A DNA stretch of 64,000 nt from Aspidapion aeneum (taxonomy: Eukaryota > Arthropoda > Insecta > Coleoptera > Brentidae): contig OY755044.1 in the NCBI GenBank assembly GCA_963576565.1, positions 48,131,134 to 48,195,133 of the forward strand, written 5' to 3'. The translations under genes were made by a program, and so were the position numbers. Under the pieces are notes generated by a model that worked only from the letters and a program-made list of their open reading frames with translations, was not told the DNA's origin and ran no database searches. Positions 25,166 to 38,040 of the stretch are shown here, piece after piece (position 1 is the first letter of the stretch; each line of letters opens with the position of its first letter).

Positions 25166-26136
25166 TATGATTTTAGTTTTAGTGTAGTTCATACTCAAGC
25201 CTATATTTTTAGCTGCTGTATCCAGTTCTCCCAGCATTTTTATAAGTTCCTCTTTCTTATCTGTTATTAAGGCAATATCGTCAGCATATCTTAGGTTGTT
25301 CAAGTATTGTCCGCTTACTTTGATGCCTATTTCTTCCCAGTCTAAGTTTTTAAAAACATCTTCTAGGGCCTGGTTAAATAGTTTAGGGGATATTGTGTCA
25401 TCCTGTCTGACACCTTTCTTATGCGGATTGGCTTGGTCCCTTCGTGGATTTTGATTGATGTTGTTGCTTCGCTATATATATTGGCTATTAAATCTGTGTA
25501 TCTGTGATCTATTCGGCTACTAATTAAAGATGCTTTTACTGCCCAGTGCTCAATTCTATCAAAAGCTTTTTCAAAGTCTATAAACGCAATATAGAGTGGA
25601 ATGTTGTATTCATTGGCTCGCTCTATTAGAATTTTCGTGGTTAGCAGGTGGTCAACTGTATTGAAATCCTTTCTGAAGCCTGCTTGTTCTTTTGATTGAT
25701 ATCCGTCAATTTTTGTTGTTAGTCTATCTTTTAATATTTTCGTGAAAAGCTTATAAATTACATTGGGGAGTGTTATAGGTCGATAGTTTTTTAGGTCTGC
25801 CCTATCGCCTTTCTTGTGTAGAATAATGGTTACTGATTCTTTCCAGTGTTTCCATTTTTTCTTTTAGAATTTTATTGAGGAGAATACGGAGGGTATTAAC
25901 TACAGTTTTACCACCGTACTTTAGCATTTCTGCCGTTACTCCGTCTTTTCCAGGTGATTTGTTATTTTTTATTTTCTTTAATGCTCTCTTTATTTCCGTT
26001 TTGCTTATTTCGGGTTGTAATTCTGAGTTTATGTTCTTTATTTTTGTTTGGAGTTTCTTTATGGTTTCTCGCGATGGTTCCCTTTTTGTTTGGTATAATT
26101 TTGTATAGAATAGCTGTGTGATATTTATAATATAGA

Positions 26137-26234
26137 CATGGGCGCACCCAGCTAGCCTAATATTCGACATCATGAGGCTTCGGGCCCCCCCAAGAGGCCT
26201 CCCCCCCCAAGACATATTCCTGGGTGCGCCACTG
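26137..26234. mobile_element. 98-bp G-tract MITE inside RTE copy (unit B)
   Basis: Ends CATGGGCGCACCCAG and CTGGGTGCGCCACTG; ATATAGA flanks both sides (26,130-26,136 and 26,235-26,241). The same insertion at the same RTE position is in unit D, so it predates the B/D duplication. Confidence 0.8.
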
Positions 26235-29200
26235 ATATAGATAATATATAGAGTCGGACTTAGACATTTCATATTCCTGTTATTTTCTATAACTCTTTCA
26301 ACTTTTATTTCTTGGCTCTTTCTTTTATTTTGTTTTATCATTTTTCTTATAGTTTTATTTATTTCTGTGTATTCTATCGATGTTCTCTTTCCTCCTTTCT
26401 CCAGGTTCCGCCTTTTTTCAATGAGTTTCTTTATCTCTTCTGATATAAAATTTTCTCTCTTTTCACCCTTTTGTGCCACATCTTTTCCGACTTGGGTCAT
26501 AGTTCTTATCAGCGTATCATTTATTTCATCTATATTTTCGTTTTCGCATCTTAAGTTTTGGGTTAGCTGTTCATTTAGCATTTCTTTGTATATGGCTTTA
26601 TTTTCTGTAAGTTTACTCATGTCAAGTTGTTTATTTTTATTGTTAATTTTCCTTTCTGACCATCCTGTGATCACTGCCTGTTGTAAAGCTATTTAGGACT
26701 GTTACATCTCTAACAATGCTTTTTCAGTAGTCAGGCTGAGCCATGTCCACTTTCGTTGCGGTTTCTTCCTATAGAACTAATTAATTGCATACATGTGTCT
26801 TTCCTCTAGATAGTTCATTAAGGTTGTGCCCCTGTCATTCCTTTCGCCATATCCAAAATCCCCTATTTTGGATATTAATTTTGAGTATTTCTATTTATTT
26901 TCAAATAATTTTACCATTTAATTATTACCCTTATTGTCATGCATTATTTCAGAAAATGTCGATTTTCTGTTATGATTTTTAAGGAAGTTATAACAAAAAA
27001 TAAAATAATAGCTGTTAAGTTTGGCACCGTTTATCTAAAAAACAAAGAAGTATAATGCAAAATATAATAAGAAAAAGTCCTTCTTTTGATCTTTTCTACC
27101 ACCTATTAAAGTTTGCTATTATTACATCCTGATATTATGTTAAATGTTTGTATGTTATGGTAAGAATTTTAAGATATTTGAAAGTATCAATTTGGTCTGA
27201 AAAAAAAATCATTTATAAAAGTGAGCGCTTTTCAAATATACCTGGTGGGCAAAAAATCCCGACAAAATGTTTTTCGTTATAACTCTCCAACTATAACACC
27301 AATTTTACCAAAGCAAAGAGTAGTTGGCAGGGATTGATTGATCGAACATTATGTCGGAAATGTTGGATATTTTTTTGTTTGTAAGAAAACTCTATCTTTG
27401 TTAAGCACAACGAGATAGGAAGCGTTAAAAACGATTTCGGTCCCTAAAAATTGATTTTTGCTTCAACTATATTGTTTTACAGGTTGTAACGATTGTCTTC
27501 TAAATCCTGTCTGTATTAATTTCCTTATAAATAAATTTTTGCCGAACCGATTTTAATAAAATATAAAGTGGAACAGATTGATTGCTTTTAAAAGATCACT
27601 ATTAAAATTTGCCGTCATTGTAAAATCCAAAATGGCGGTCATAAAAACTTTTAAAAAGGCTGTTTATTCTTATATTTTTTGAAAATTTGTTGATTTTTTT
27701 CGGAAAGGTTTTACAGATTATGCGATTGCCTTGCCATTTCTATGTGCATTCATTTCCTCATAAATTCATTATTACTAAACTGACAATAAAATAAAAAGCA
27801 TCATGGTGAAATTCTCCGCCAACTCTAAATATTGACCCTCCATAAAGGATAGTTGTTTCTTATGTTACGATAAATTTTTCGACCCTTTTTTGAATTTATT
27901 TATTAGATCCACCACTCACAACGAGGTACTAATCATAAAAAAATAAATCCTCGCAACATACAAAGAAGTGATCCTTTCAAGGAGGACAAATCATCCGTAT
28001 GTTTATTGATTTTCGCTTGTGGCGAAAATCAATTACTTGAGCCGCCTCGGCCGTAAAATTATTTTTATTCCGTCCCTAGCACTCCTACGGTATCACGCTC
28101 GAATTTTGACGCGTACTTGGGAACGCTTTGACGTAGAAGGATGAAACTTGGCGTGCTGATTAAGAACTTATGGGAGACCAAAAATGTCGATTTTGAGACA
28201 AATCGGAAAATTTGAAGTAGGGGAAATAGGGGAAAACCGTCAAAAAGTGACTTTTTTTGATGTACCTCCGTTGGCACACCATAAGTGTCCAGGGGATTAT
28301 TCTAGAAACTTGAGATTTTGCACAAGTATACGACTCTTATGTGTGGTCAGGAAGCCTATTGTTTTTCAGCCAGATCGGAAAAAGTCAAGTGCCCCATTTT
28401 GGGGCTCTTCTGAATCCCTGCAGTGACGCATTTTCACTATACAATAAAATTGGTCAGAATTTCAGTGTTTATTTGCCGTTTTTAAAATATATCTGGTGAT
28501 TACTCCAAAACTGTTTAACCCATTATAACCAAATTTTAAACATTTGCGGACCTAAGGGAGTGTTCGGTAACTGTATAGTTGTTTTTTAAAATTAGTTTTT
28601 GGTTTTTGAGTTTTGAGGATTTTTCAAAAATTATGCAAGGTTTTTGCAGTCAAAAATACTGAATCGAGAAATTTTTTTGCCCTTACACTTTTTGACAGTT
28701 TTTGAACTGTCATTTCTTTAAGAAAATACCAAAATATATTTTTTTTTAAAGTTCGACTTTTCTAAGTTGTACCGTTTTTGAGTTTGAAAAATAAATATTA
28801 AAAAACACGCAAAAATCTCAACAGAAATAAGACGCATTTTTACAAAAATCGCGATATCTTTAAAACAGTGGGTCCGAATTGGACAAAAATTACACTACTC
28901 ACTTCGCCGAACCTTTCTACATAAAACCTTATTAATAGTTTTAACCTTAATGTAGAGGGCGCTGGTGTAGGTCACTTAACATTTATCAAAACGGTCTAAA
29001 ATTAATAAAAATCTTATAAAATTAAAGGAATTTGCAAATATTTTTTGAAATATAATTGCAATAATAATAGGATTAATTTCATGGTAAAGAGCAGAACAAA
29101 AACTATAAAATGACATATGTCATTTTTAAGTTATGGCAAATTTTATGTCCGTAGGTTTATTTTTAAATTATATACCGCGAGAAATATTGGTAGAGTTAAC

Positions 29201-29906
29201 GAAATACAATATTATAGACAAATTGGTTAAAATTGAAACTCTTTTTGGTGCACTGTTTTTGTGGCATGAAAGGAGCAGGACAAAATTATCTGGGACCTAT
29301 GGTTTTTGAAATTTAACGCAAAATGTTTAAAAAGCTCCATAAATTTCAAGTATTTTTATTTAAGAAAATTACAATATCTTCAAAACTATGCCTCTGATTT
29401 TGACGTAAGTTATACCATTCGCTTACTCGGACCTTTTTACATAATAATCAGTCAACAGTTTTATCATTTTCGTCGAGCGCGCTTAACAAAGTAACCAGAA
29501 ATAAAAATTCTCTTGTAGATATTAAGAAATTCGCAAATGCCACATTAAACTATAGTATAACTTGAAGTTAATGTATAGTTTTTAGCATGACCGGAGTGAG
29601 AGCTACATATTTTAGTGGTAAGCAGGCACTTTTATTATATTATCTTAAAATTAAATTAAATTATTCGATAAATTATTATTAAAGTGCAGTGATAATCACA
29701 GTTAGCAGTTGTAAGGGGCTAACAAAGGCAAATAATGAGTTATTAAATAAATCAAACTTAGTCTTGACTAATTTATAACATACTTTAACTTCATATAAGG
29801 TAAAAATGTGTTAAATGGCACATGGTTTATTTTTAAATCAGTGTCCAATTTCAAGCTTCCAGGCTAATTTTTGGATAACTTTATTTAAAAAGAAACAAAC
29901 ATTTTT

Positions 29907-30195
29907 CGTGGTTATAGCATATACAAAAAGGTTTTGTTTCTCTTGTATTTATTCGTGGGCATAGTTTTTTTTGTATTTGGTAGATGTCGCTACATGTATT
30001 TAAAGAATAAGGTATCGCAGGCATTATTTTCCATTTCTGTTACCAATATCGTACGATGAGATTTATATACTGTCTCTCTAGCGAAACAGTTAATAGGTGT
30101 CCATTAGGTCTTGGGCCCCGTGAGTGTACAGCTTTCGAGCTGCCCACGGAAAAAATACAAGAGAAACAAAACCTTTTTATACCTGCTTATCCACG
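29907..30195. mobile_element. TIR element 'W' in unit C (first copy, internally deleted)
   Basis: Ends CGTGGTTATAGC… AGGTTTTGTTTCTCTTGT and ACAAGAGAAACAAAACCT… GCTTATCCACG. The CATTGACCATGCA part of the interior is missing. Confidence 0.65.
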
Positions 30196-31041
30196 AATAT
30201 TTTTGTTCTTTTTGGTCACGGATTCTTTTTTGTCACGGATCCTAAACTGTAACGTTTTAAATATATTTCGTAAAACAATAATAATGGGATATTACCTTCA
30301 AATGCAGTGGATAAAAGTGAATTTGAATTTTTTCTTAAAGAAATAGGTTTTTAGCATGAGCGAGGCCCAAAGGAATGTTAGGTAACTCTCCAATTGAATT
30401 TTTAAATTATGAGTTTTGACGATTTTTCAAAAACTATGTAGCTTTTTGCAGCCACAATACTAAATCGAAATTTTTGCCCTTTCACTTTCTTGCAGTTCCT
30501 AAGCCGCTATCTTTTTAAGAAAAGACCCCTGTTCAACGATGTATTGGTCCATGAGATTAGGAAAAGTAAGTTGCTCTTCAGTGGCGTCCGTAAATTGGGA
30601 TTATTTCGAAAAAAACAGTTTTATTTTAGGTTTTATAAAATTTGCTCAAATTTTGCTCAAAAATGTAGAAAATATAATTTCCTTTTAAAAGCTTTAATAT
30701 AATGTGGGGTTTATTTCACCGGTAAGCCTACAGGGGCGTACTTATAAAAATAAATTTTCAAAAATATCCAAAATAAGCAATTTTTATTACATATTTTGTC
30801 TATTTAAAATACTTTTCACCTTATTATATTCTATATCCCTGTTTTTAAAAAAAATTTTGTTTTTATAAAAAAAATTTTTGCTAATTTTTGAGAGTGACCC
30901 AAATATACGGACATCAAAATCCTCTACGTTTTAAATATATTTCGCAATATATTTCGCAAAATATTTAAGAAAACTCTTACAAACTAGTAAAAACTTTTCA
31001 TTTTAAAATGTATATTGGAGAACTTATTAAATTATTTTTCT

Positions 31042-31313
31042 ATGGGCATAGTGTATAAAGCATACAGTATTGCAGATATTATTGTTCATTTCTCTTACCA
31101 ATATCGTAAGATGAGATTTATATACCGTCTCTCTAACTTTACAAAGGTGTTACATTGACCATGCAGTGTTCTGAAGGGACATTTAAGCACGAAACAGTTA
31201 ACTGTCAACACTTAGGTGGCCATTAGATCTTGGCCCCCGTGGGTGTACAGCTTTCGAGCTGCCAACGGAAAACCACAAGAGGAACAAAACCTTTCTACAC
31301 CCGATTATCCACG
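31042..31313. repeat. TIR element 'W' in unit C (left end missing)
   Basis: The interior and right end match other W copies (CATTGACCATGCAGTG, GTTAACTGTCAACACTTA, CGATTATCCACG). The left TIR is replaced by sequence of the internal duplication. Confidence 0.6.
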
Positions 31314-32056
31314 AAAAATGTTTGTTTTCTTTATTCACGGGTACCAAACTTTACGTTTTAAATATATTTCGCAAAACATTTAAAAAAACTTTTCGAAACT
31401 AGTAAAAACCTTTAATTTTAAAATGTATATTGGCGAACTTGGCTATACTTTGATCTCAATTATTATATAGATTTCTCTTAGTTTCTGTCAAATCTCAGCT
31501 CTCTAGCGTTTCTGGAAGTTGGTAATGTTACTTTTACATAATTTTACGTGTATAGGAAAGGGGAGTAAATTATTTTTTCGGGTTTTTTATTTTTTCCTAT
31601 AGTTTTGTCATAGTTCCAATCAGTCTGCAAGGCATCTTTTTAGACTATATTGTGTATCAATTTAGATACGCAGGCCTTCAGATTGGATACCCAGTAAACA
31701 GGAAATGGATACCTACTTTTGGGCCTTGGCGTTTTATAAAATATAATTAAAGGTCCAAAGCAGACAAAAAGTTCAAATAACTTTTTGCCAAGTTATAGCA
31801 TTTTTTAAGTTTGGAAAGTAGGAAAAAACGATGAATTTTAAAATATCAAATTGAACAACGTTGCTTTTTATTAGGTTAAGGATACAGTGTGTCCAACTAA
31901 TCTTAGGAATACGTATAAATTTCTCAATTCTTTTAAGAATTAATATTTTTATGAGCTATTAAATTTACACAAAAGAAATTGAAATAGATTTTTGTACATG
32001 TCTAAAGGACCCTTAAAACAAATATAAAATAATAATATTAGCACTATATTTTAACG

Positions 32057-32665
32057 ATTTTTATCTATCTATCTATTTAGCTTTCTTCGATCCATTTTTG
32101 GACATAGGCCTCCCCCAATATCTTCCACTCTTCTCTGTCTATCGCCCTGGTCATTCATCTAGTCCCTGCATGTCTCTTTAAATCGTCCTTCCATCTCATT
32201 TGGGGTCTTCCCCTACTTCTTTTATTTTTTCAAGGTCTCCAGTCTACAATGCATTTGTTCCATCGATTGTCTTTTAGTTTGATATTATGACCGGCAAATT
32301 TCCATTTAAATTTTGCTATCTCTCCTCTGACATCCCTTACTTTTGTATTATTTTTTATCCATTCATTCCTTTTTCTATCTGTTAGCTTTACATGTAACAT
32401 TTGTCTTTCCATTGATCTTTGGGCTTTTGTTACCTTATCCATGTTTGATTTTGTAAGCGTCCAGGTCTGGGATCCATATGTGAGCACAGGAAGAATACAT
32501 TGGTTATACACTTTCGTTTTAAGGTACTGAGGATATTTTTTATTTTTTATTATGTAGCTTAATTTACCGAATGCTGCCCAGGCCAATCTTACTCGTCTCT
32601 TGATTTCAGCTGTTTGGTTTTCGTTTTTTAGTTTAATAATTTGTCCCAGATATATATTCATCTAC
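32057..32665 (-). pseudogene. RTE-type LINE remnant in unit C (3' end only)
   Basis: A 143-codon open piece (32,230-32,661) holds the C-terminal domain: AWAAFGKLSYIIKNKKYPQY, VLTYGSQTWTLTKSNMD, LHVKLTDRKRNEWI. The tetranucleotide tail is at 32,062-32,074. Sequence corresponding to the reverse transcriptase proper is lost at the junction near 32,665, where the internal duplication begins. Confidence 0.85.
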
Positions 32666-32899
32666 TTGTTCTATTAAAAAAAAAACTACTTTTTACCTTA
32701 TTATATCCTACAGCCCTTTGTTTTCAAGAAAATTTTACAAAAATGTTTCCTGGTAATGTTTGACAGTGACCCAAGTATATGAACATCAAAATCCTTTACG
32801 TTTTGAATATATTTCGCAAAATATTTAAGAAAACTTTTCCAAACTAGTAAAAACTTTTCATTTTAAAATGTATATTGGAGAACTTATTAAATTATTTTT

Positions 32900-34422
32900 C
32901 CATGGGCATAGTTTCTTTTGTATTCGGAAGATGTCGCCACTTGTATATAAAGCATAAAGTATTGCAGGCATTATTTTTCATTTCTCTTACCAATATCGTA
33001 AGATGAGATTTATATACCGTCTGTCTAACTTTACAAAGGTGTTACATTGACCATGCAGTGTTCTGAAGAGTCCTTTAACTACGAACCCAACTAACATTTA
33101 TAGTAGCGGCTACATGTTCTAAAGGCTTTGCTACTTTCTTATAGTAGAAATGTGGTGATCCCAACCAGAATTTGTTACTTTTTAGTTCTAACAACTATTT
33201 AGTATCAGGAAATAGTAGATGTTTCGTAAAAACGACCCTCTAAACTACTTCATAGGATTGTTTCTTGATCTCGTTCTTGATAGTCGATTCTGATAGTCTT
33301 CTCTACCACAATAGGACGTTGCTAAAGTTTTACTTTCTTTTTAGTCGTTATTTCGTAGTCGCCCTGACTTTTATATCCTACTTAATTACCACTAGAAAGT
33401 TAAGCTTCATTGGAGTCCCAAACAAGTGTATCCGACAACTACATTATAACTTTAATTTTTACCACAAAAGTTTGTGTCATCACAGTAACATCTGATGTAA
33501 CAATGTAGACAAAATAACTTTTTGGATCAACTTTAAAGCCGCAACTACTTTCAAGTAACCTTTTCGACTATCAGGGAATATAGTTTGGGACGCCATGTTT
33601 TTATGTAAGAAAGAAAATTTAATATTTTTGTTGTCGTTTTATGAGCTCATATTAAAGAGCCATACTATTTTATAAACAAATTAGTTGAAGCTTACCAAAA
33701 ATGCTCTTCTTAAGCACCATTTGTTGAAGTTAACTGTCGATTATGAAAACATAACCTCCAAAATCACAACACAAAAATTCCATCAGCTACCAGAAAACGG
33801 CTCAATTTTACGGGCGCACCGGTTTTTTGCAATATATATAATGCATGTTATACAAAAAACTTTCCGTCGCACTCGAATTTTGATCCTCTGCTCGTAAATT
33901 CTCACACTTTTGGATAACATAGTTCATATTATAACCATAACCAAACAAAAAAACTAAGCGAGTCTGTTTACTGTTGTGTCCACCATATTGTGTTACAATT
34001 CTACCAAAAAGAAACGATTATATTATTTGCAACTACATCGCAACTTTGATGCCATTACGGAAAAAATCAGCCTCTTTGACGTAGTAGATACCTGGCTACG
34101 ACGTAGTAGTGTAGTTGTTACTACAGTGACTTTAAACACTTGGCCTAGTAGTTACAACCAGAAATTGGTTCCCCACTTAGGGAATTATAACGTCGCTGTA
34201 TGGTATACTGAGACGTAGCGGGAGTACGTTGCGGTTACTTTTAAGAAATTCTTTCTAGTTGGCGTTTCGTCGTTACAACTTTAAATGTTTGTTGGGAAAC
34301 AGTTAACTGTCAAAACTTAATAGGTGGCCATTAGATCTTAGACCCCCGTGGGTGTACAGCTTTCGAGCTGCCCACGGAAAACCACAAGAGGAACAAAACC
34401 TTTCTACACCCGATTATCTACG
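32900..34422. mobile_element. TIR element 'W' in unit C, split by a transposon
   Basis: W sequence runs from TTTCTTTTGTATTCGG to TTTAACTACGAA, is interrupted by the CCCAAC-ended element, and resumes at AACAGTTAACTGTCAA through GATTATCTACG. The left TIR is incomplete. Confidence 0.6.
33086..34296. mobile_element. 1.2-kb DNA transposon with CCCAAC termini
   Basis: The ends are inverted repeats of ~18-20 bp: left CCCAACTAACATTTATAGT; right, read inward, CCCAACAAACATTTAAAGT. Comparison with intact W elements shows the empty site reads ACGAAACAG, so the target duplication is AA (or GAA if the ends are moved by one base). The interior has several unrelated open frames of 70-80 codons that resemble no protein I recognise, and many GTAGT/ACTAC words that could form secondary structure. 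Non-autonomous; superfamily unknown. Confidence 0.75.
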
Positions 34423-35529
34423 AATAATTATTGTTTTCTATATGCACAGGTACTAAACTTTACGTTTTAAATTTATTTCGCAAAACATTTAAGAAAACTT
34501 TTCCAAACTAGTAAAAACCTTTAATTTTAAAATGTATATTGAAGAACTTGGCTATACTTTTATCTCAATTATTATATAGATTTCTCTTAGTTTCTGTCAG
34601 TCTGTCAAATCTGAGCTCTCTAGCGTTTCTGGAAGTTGGCAATGTTACTTTTACATAACTTTACATGTATAGGGGAGGGGACTAAATTATACTTTCGGGT
34701 TTTTTATTTTTTCCTACAGTTTTGTCATAGTTCATATCAGTCTTATAGTCTGTCAAAACCTAGCCCTCTAGCGTTTCTAGAATTTGGCTATGTTACTTTT
34801 ACATAACTTTACATGTATTACATAGATTTAAATGTATAGGGGACGGGAGTAAATAAAAAATTTGGGGTTTTTTTCCATGGAATTGGTCATAATTTCTATC
34901 AGTCTGCCAAATTTCAGCTTTGTTGCATGTCTGCAAGTACAGTAGAATTTTGATGATCTATATATGAGTAAGTGACTGGCAAATTCGACGAAAGTCCAAT
35001 GAAACTTGGATGGAGTGTTAACCGTGTCAAAGTCTACGACAATGCAAAGCTTGAGTTTTGTTGATCACGTCAAATAAGAATTATAGATAGGTCAAATATG
35101 GGCTGAAATCTTTCAAGAAAAGATGGTTTGCCCGAACTGTGTGCCCCAGATATTGCAAAACATTATAGAATATACACAAATTGGTAAAATATGTAATTTT
35201 TTGAGACCGTGAGTCTGTCGCATGAGCAAAGCGAGAGTTACACATTTTAGGGATAAAAAATGCACTTTTTAATAACTGTGTATGTGTATTTTAAAATAAT
35301 ACTAGTAAATTAAATTTGCGAAGCAACTTATTGACAAAAGTAACTTTGCGAAGCAAATTTTATTAACACAAATTTATGAACCAATAATAATTCTCCAAAT
35401 TCTTTGTTTGAAACTTGTAGACAATATTAATAATAAACATATTAATATAAATAATTAAACACAAAATCTCGCCGCTGCGGCGAGAGGGTTAGCGAAAATC
35501 AATGCTGCAACAGTTTTAAAAGTGTTGGA

Positions 35530-35709
35530 TGTAATAAATTTGCGAAGCAAATTTACTAATAAACTAATTTGTGAAGCAAATTTTCCTCAACACAAATTTG
35601 CGAAGCAAATTTGTTAATAAAGTAATTTGCGAAGCAAATTTTTTTCAACACAAATTTGCGAAGCAAATTTGTGATAGGATGTTTTCGCGTAGCGAAAATC
35701 ATCCGTATG
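35530..35709. repeat. Hairpin cluster closing unit C
   Basis: Five AATTTGC-GAA-GCAAATT-type palindromes with the alternating TTAATAAA/TCAACAC spacers, then TTTTCGC-GTA-GCGAAAA and CATCCGTATG. Fewer copies than in A. Confidence 0.8.
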
Positions 35710-37688
35710 TTTATTGATTTTCGCTTGTGGCGAAAATTAATTACTTGAGCCGCCTCGGCCGTAACATTATTTTTATTATTTTTATTTCGTCCCTAGCACC
35801 CCTAGTGTATCGCGCTCGAATTTTGACGCTTACTCGGGAACACTTCGACGTAGAAGGATGAAATGGCGCACTGATTAAGAACTTACGGCAGACCAAAAAT
35901 GTCAATTTTGGGTCAAATCGGAAAATTTCAAGTAGGGGAAATAGGGGAAAAACCGTCAAAAAGTGACTTTTTTTGATGTACCTCCGTTGGCACACCATAA
36001 GTGTCCAGGGGATTATTCTAGAAACTTGAGATTTTGCACAAGTATACTCTTATGTGTGGTCAGGAAGCCTATTGTTTTTCAGCCATATCGGAAAAAGTCA
36101 AGTGCCCCATTTTGGGGCTCTTCTGAATCCCTGCAGTGACGCATTTTCACTGTACAATAAAATTGGTCAGAATTTCACTGTTTATTTGCCGTTTTTTAAA
36201 ATATATCTGGTCATTACTCCAAAACTGTTTAATGGATTTTAACCAAATTTGAAACATTTGCGGACCTAAGGGAGTGTTCGGTAACCGTATAGTTGGTTTT
36301 TAAAATTAGTTTTTGGTTTTTGAGTTTTGAGGATTTTTCAAAAACTATGCAAGGCTTTTGCAGTCAAAAATACTGAATCGAGAAATTTTTTTGCCCTTAC
36401 ACTTTTTGACAGTTCTCGAACTGCTATATTTTTAAGAAAATACCAAAATATTTTTTTTAAAAAGTTCGACTTTTCTAAGTTGTACCGTTGTACTAAAAAA
36501 CACGCATTAACACGCATTTTTACAAAAATCGCGATATCTTTAAAACAGTAGGTCCGAATAGGACAAAAATTACACTACTCACTTCGCCGAACCTTTCTAC
36601 ATAAAACTTAATTTATAGTTTTAACCTTAATGTAGAGGGCGCTGGTGTAGGGCACTTAACATTTATGAAAACGGTCCAAAATTAATAAAAATCTTATAAA
36701 ATTAAAGGAATTTACATATAATTTATGAAATATAATTCCAATAATAATAGGATTAATTTCATGTTAAAGAAGAGACAAAAATCTATAAAATGACATATGT
36801 CATTTTTAAGTTATGACAAAATTTTAGTTTCTAGGTTTATTTTTTGATCAAATACCGCGAAAAATATTTGTAAAACGTCAACGAAATAGAATCTTATACA
36901 CAAATTGGTTGAAATTAAAACTTTTTTTGATGCATTGAGTCTGTAGCATGAGAGGAGCCGGAGCTACAATTCGTTTCATTATAAAATAAATTATCTTGGA
37001 CCGATAGTTTTTGATATTTATCCCAAAATATTTAAAAAGCTCAATAAATTTCATGTATTTTTATTTAAAAAATTACGATATCTTCAAAACCATACGTCAG
37101 ATTTTGACGGAAGTTACACCATTCGCTTACTCGAACCGTTTTACATAGTAATCAGTCAATAGTTTTATCATTTTTATAGAGCGCGCTTAACAAAGTAACC
37201 AAAATTAAAAATTGTCGGTTCATAGATAAGAAATTCGCAAATGCCACATTTAACTATAGTATAGTATACTTTCATTTTAAAGAGCAGAATAAAATTTGCA
37301 AAATAGCAGATGTCATTTTTAAGTCAGTGTCTATTTAATTCTTCCTAGGTTCTTTGGATTATATATTAGGCAGAATGTTTGGCAAAAACTAATATTAGTA
37401 TTTTACACGCCAAATTCAAAGGATAAAAGTGACATTAATATTTTTTTAAAGCAATAAGTTTTTAGCATGAGGGGAGCGAGAGCTACATACTTTAGCGATG
37501 AAAAGGCACTTTAATTAAATTACATTATTATTAAAGTCCAGTGATAATAACATCAGTTGTAAGGGGTTGGCAAAGGCAAATAATGAGTAGTTATTAAATG
37601 AATTACACTAAGTTGACTAATTAACATTTTATTTTTGAATCAGTGTCCAATTCCAAGGCTAAATATTTAAAAAAAAACAAAAATTTTT

Positions 37689-38040
37689 CGTGGCTAAACG
37701 TATATAAAAAGGTCTTGTTTCTCTGGTATTATTCCATGAGCATAGTTTGTTTTGTAATCGGTAGATGCCGCCACTTGTGCTTAAAGCATACCGTATTGTA
37801 GGCATTATTTTTCATTTCTCTTATCAATATCGTAAGATGAAATTTATATATCGTCTCTCCAATTAAAAGGTGTTACATTGACCATGCACGGTTCTGAAGG
37901 GTTCCTTAAGCACGAAACAGTTAACTGTCAACACTTAATGGGTGGCCATTAGATCTTGAACCCCCGTGGGTGTACAGCATTCGAGCTGCCCACGGAAAAA
38001 CACAAGAGGAACAAAACCTTTCTACACCCGATTATCCACG
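37689..38040. mobile_element. TIR element 'W' in unit D (resident copy)
   Basis: Ends CGTGGCTAAACG and CGATTATCCACG, equivalent to the A and B copies. Confidence 0.7.

Larger units (their letters stand above)
23872..26870 (-). pseudogene. RTE-type LINE remnant in unit B
   Basis: Same insertion as in the other units, with more of the N-terminal region: endonuclease tail (near 26,840-26,680), a linker with IRTMTQVGKDVAQKGEK, and RT start NKSPGKDGVTAEMLKYG at about 25,900. RT motifs and the VLTYGSQTWTLTKSNMD tail follow. It is broken by a G-tract MITE (26,137-26,234), a ~0.6-kb palindrome insertion (24,533-25,146) and frameshifts, so it cannot be active. The longest open piece, 25,802-26,674 (290 codons), includes MITE-derived residues. 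Confidence 0.85.
20660..28001. repeat. Array unit B
   Basis: Closely matches A, but without the 'S' and 205-bp insertions. It contains a perfect 599-bp palindrome in its RTE copy and lacks the final ~1.1 kb: the sequence jumps from AAGGAGGACAAA directly to TCATCCGTATG at about 27,990, so the hairpin cluster is missing. Confidence 0.85.
28002..35709. repeat. Array unit C (most diverged)
   Basis: It shares the start hairpin, non-coding 5' part, W element, RTE 3' end and hairpin cluster with the other units, but with many substitutions. The block around AAACTAGTAAAAAC(T/C)TTT…AAAATGTATATTGG occurs three or four times (about 30,980, 31,390, 32,850 and 34,510), showing internal tandem duplication of ~1.7-1.9 kb. 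34,850-35,170 is private to this unit and non-coding. Confidence 0.8.

Noticed and set aside
33265..34218. Three 70-80-codon frames inside the CCCAAC-ended element as a possible transposase
   Set aside because: They lie in different registers, lack DDE or other catalytic motifs, and resemble nothing I know.
21003..36242. 62-codon frame conserved between units B and D (21,003 and 36,054)
   Set aside because: Unit A has a stop in it and C differs; the similarity reflects recent duplication of non-coding DNA, not selection.
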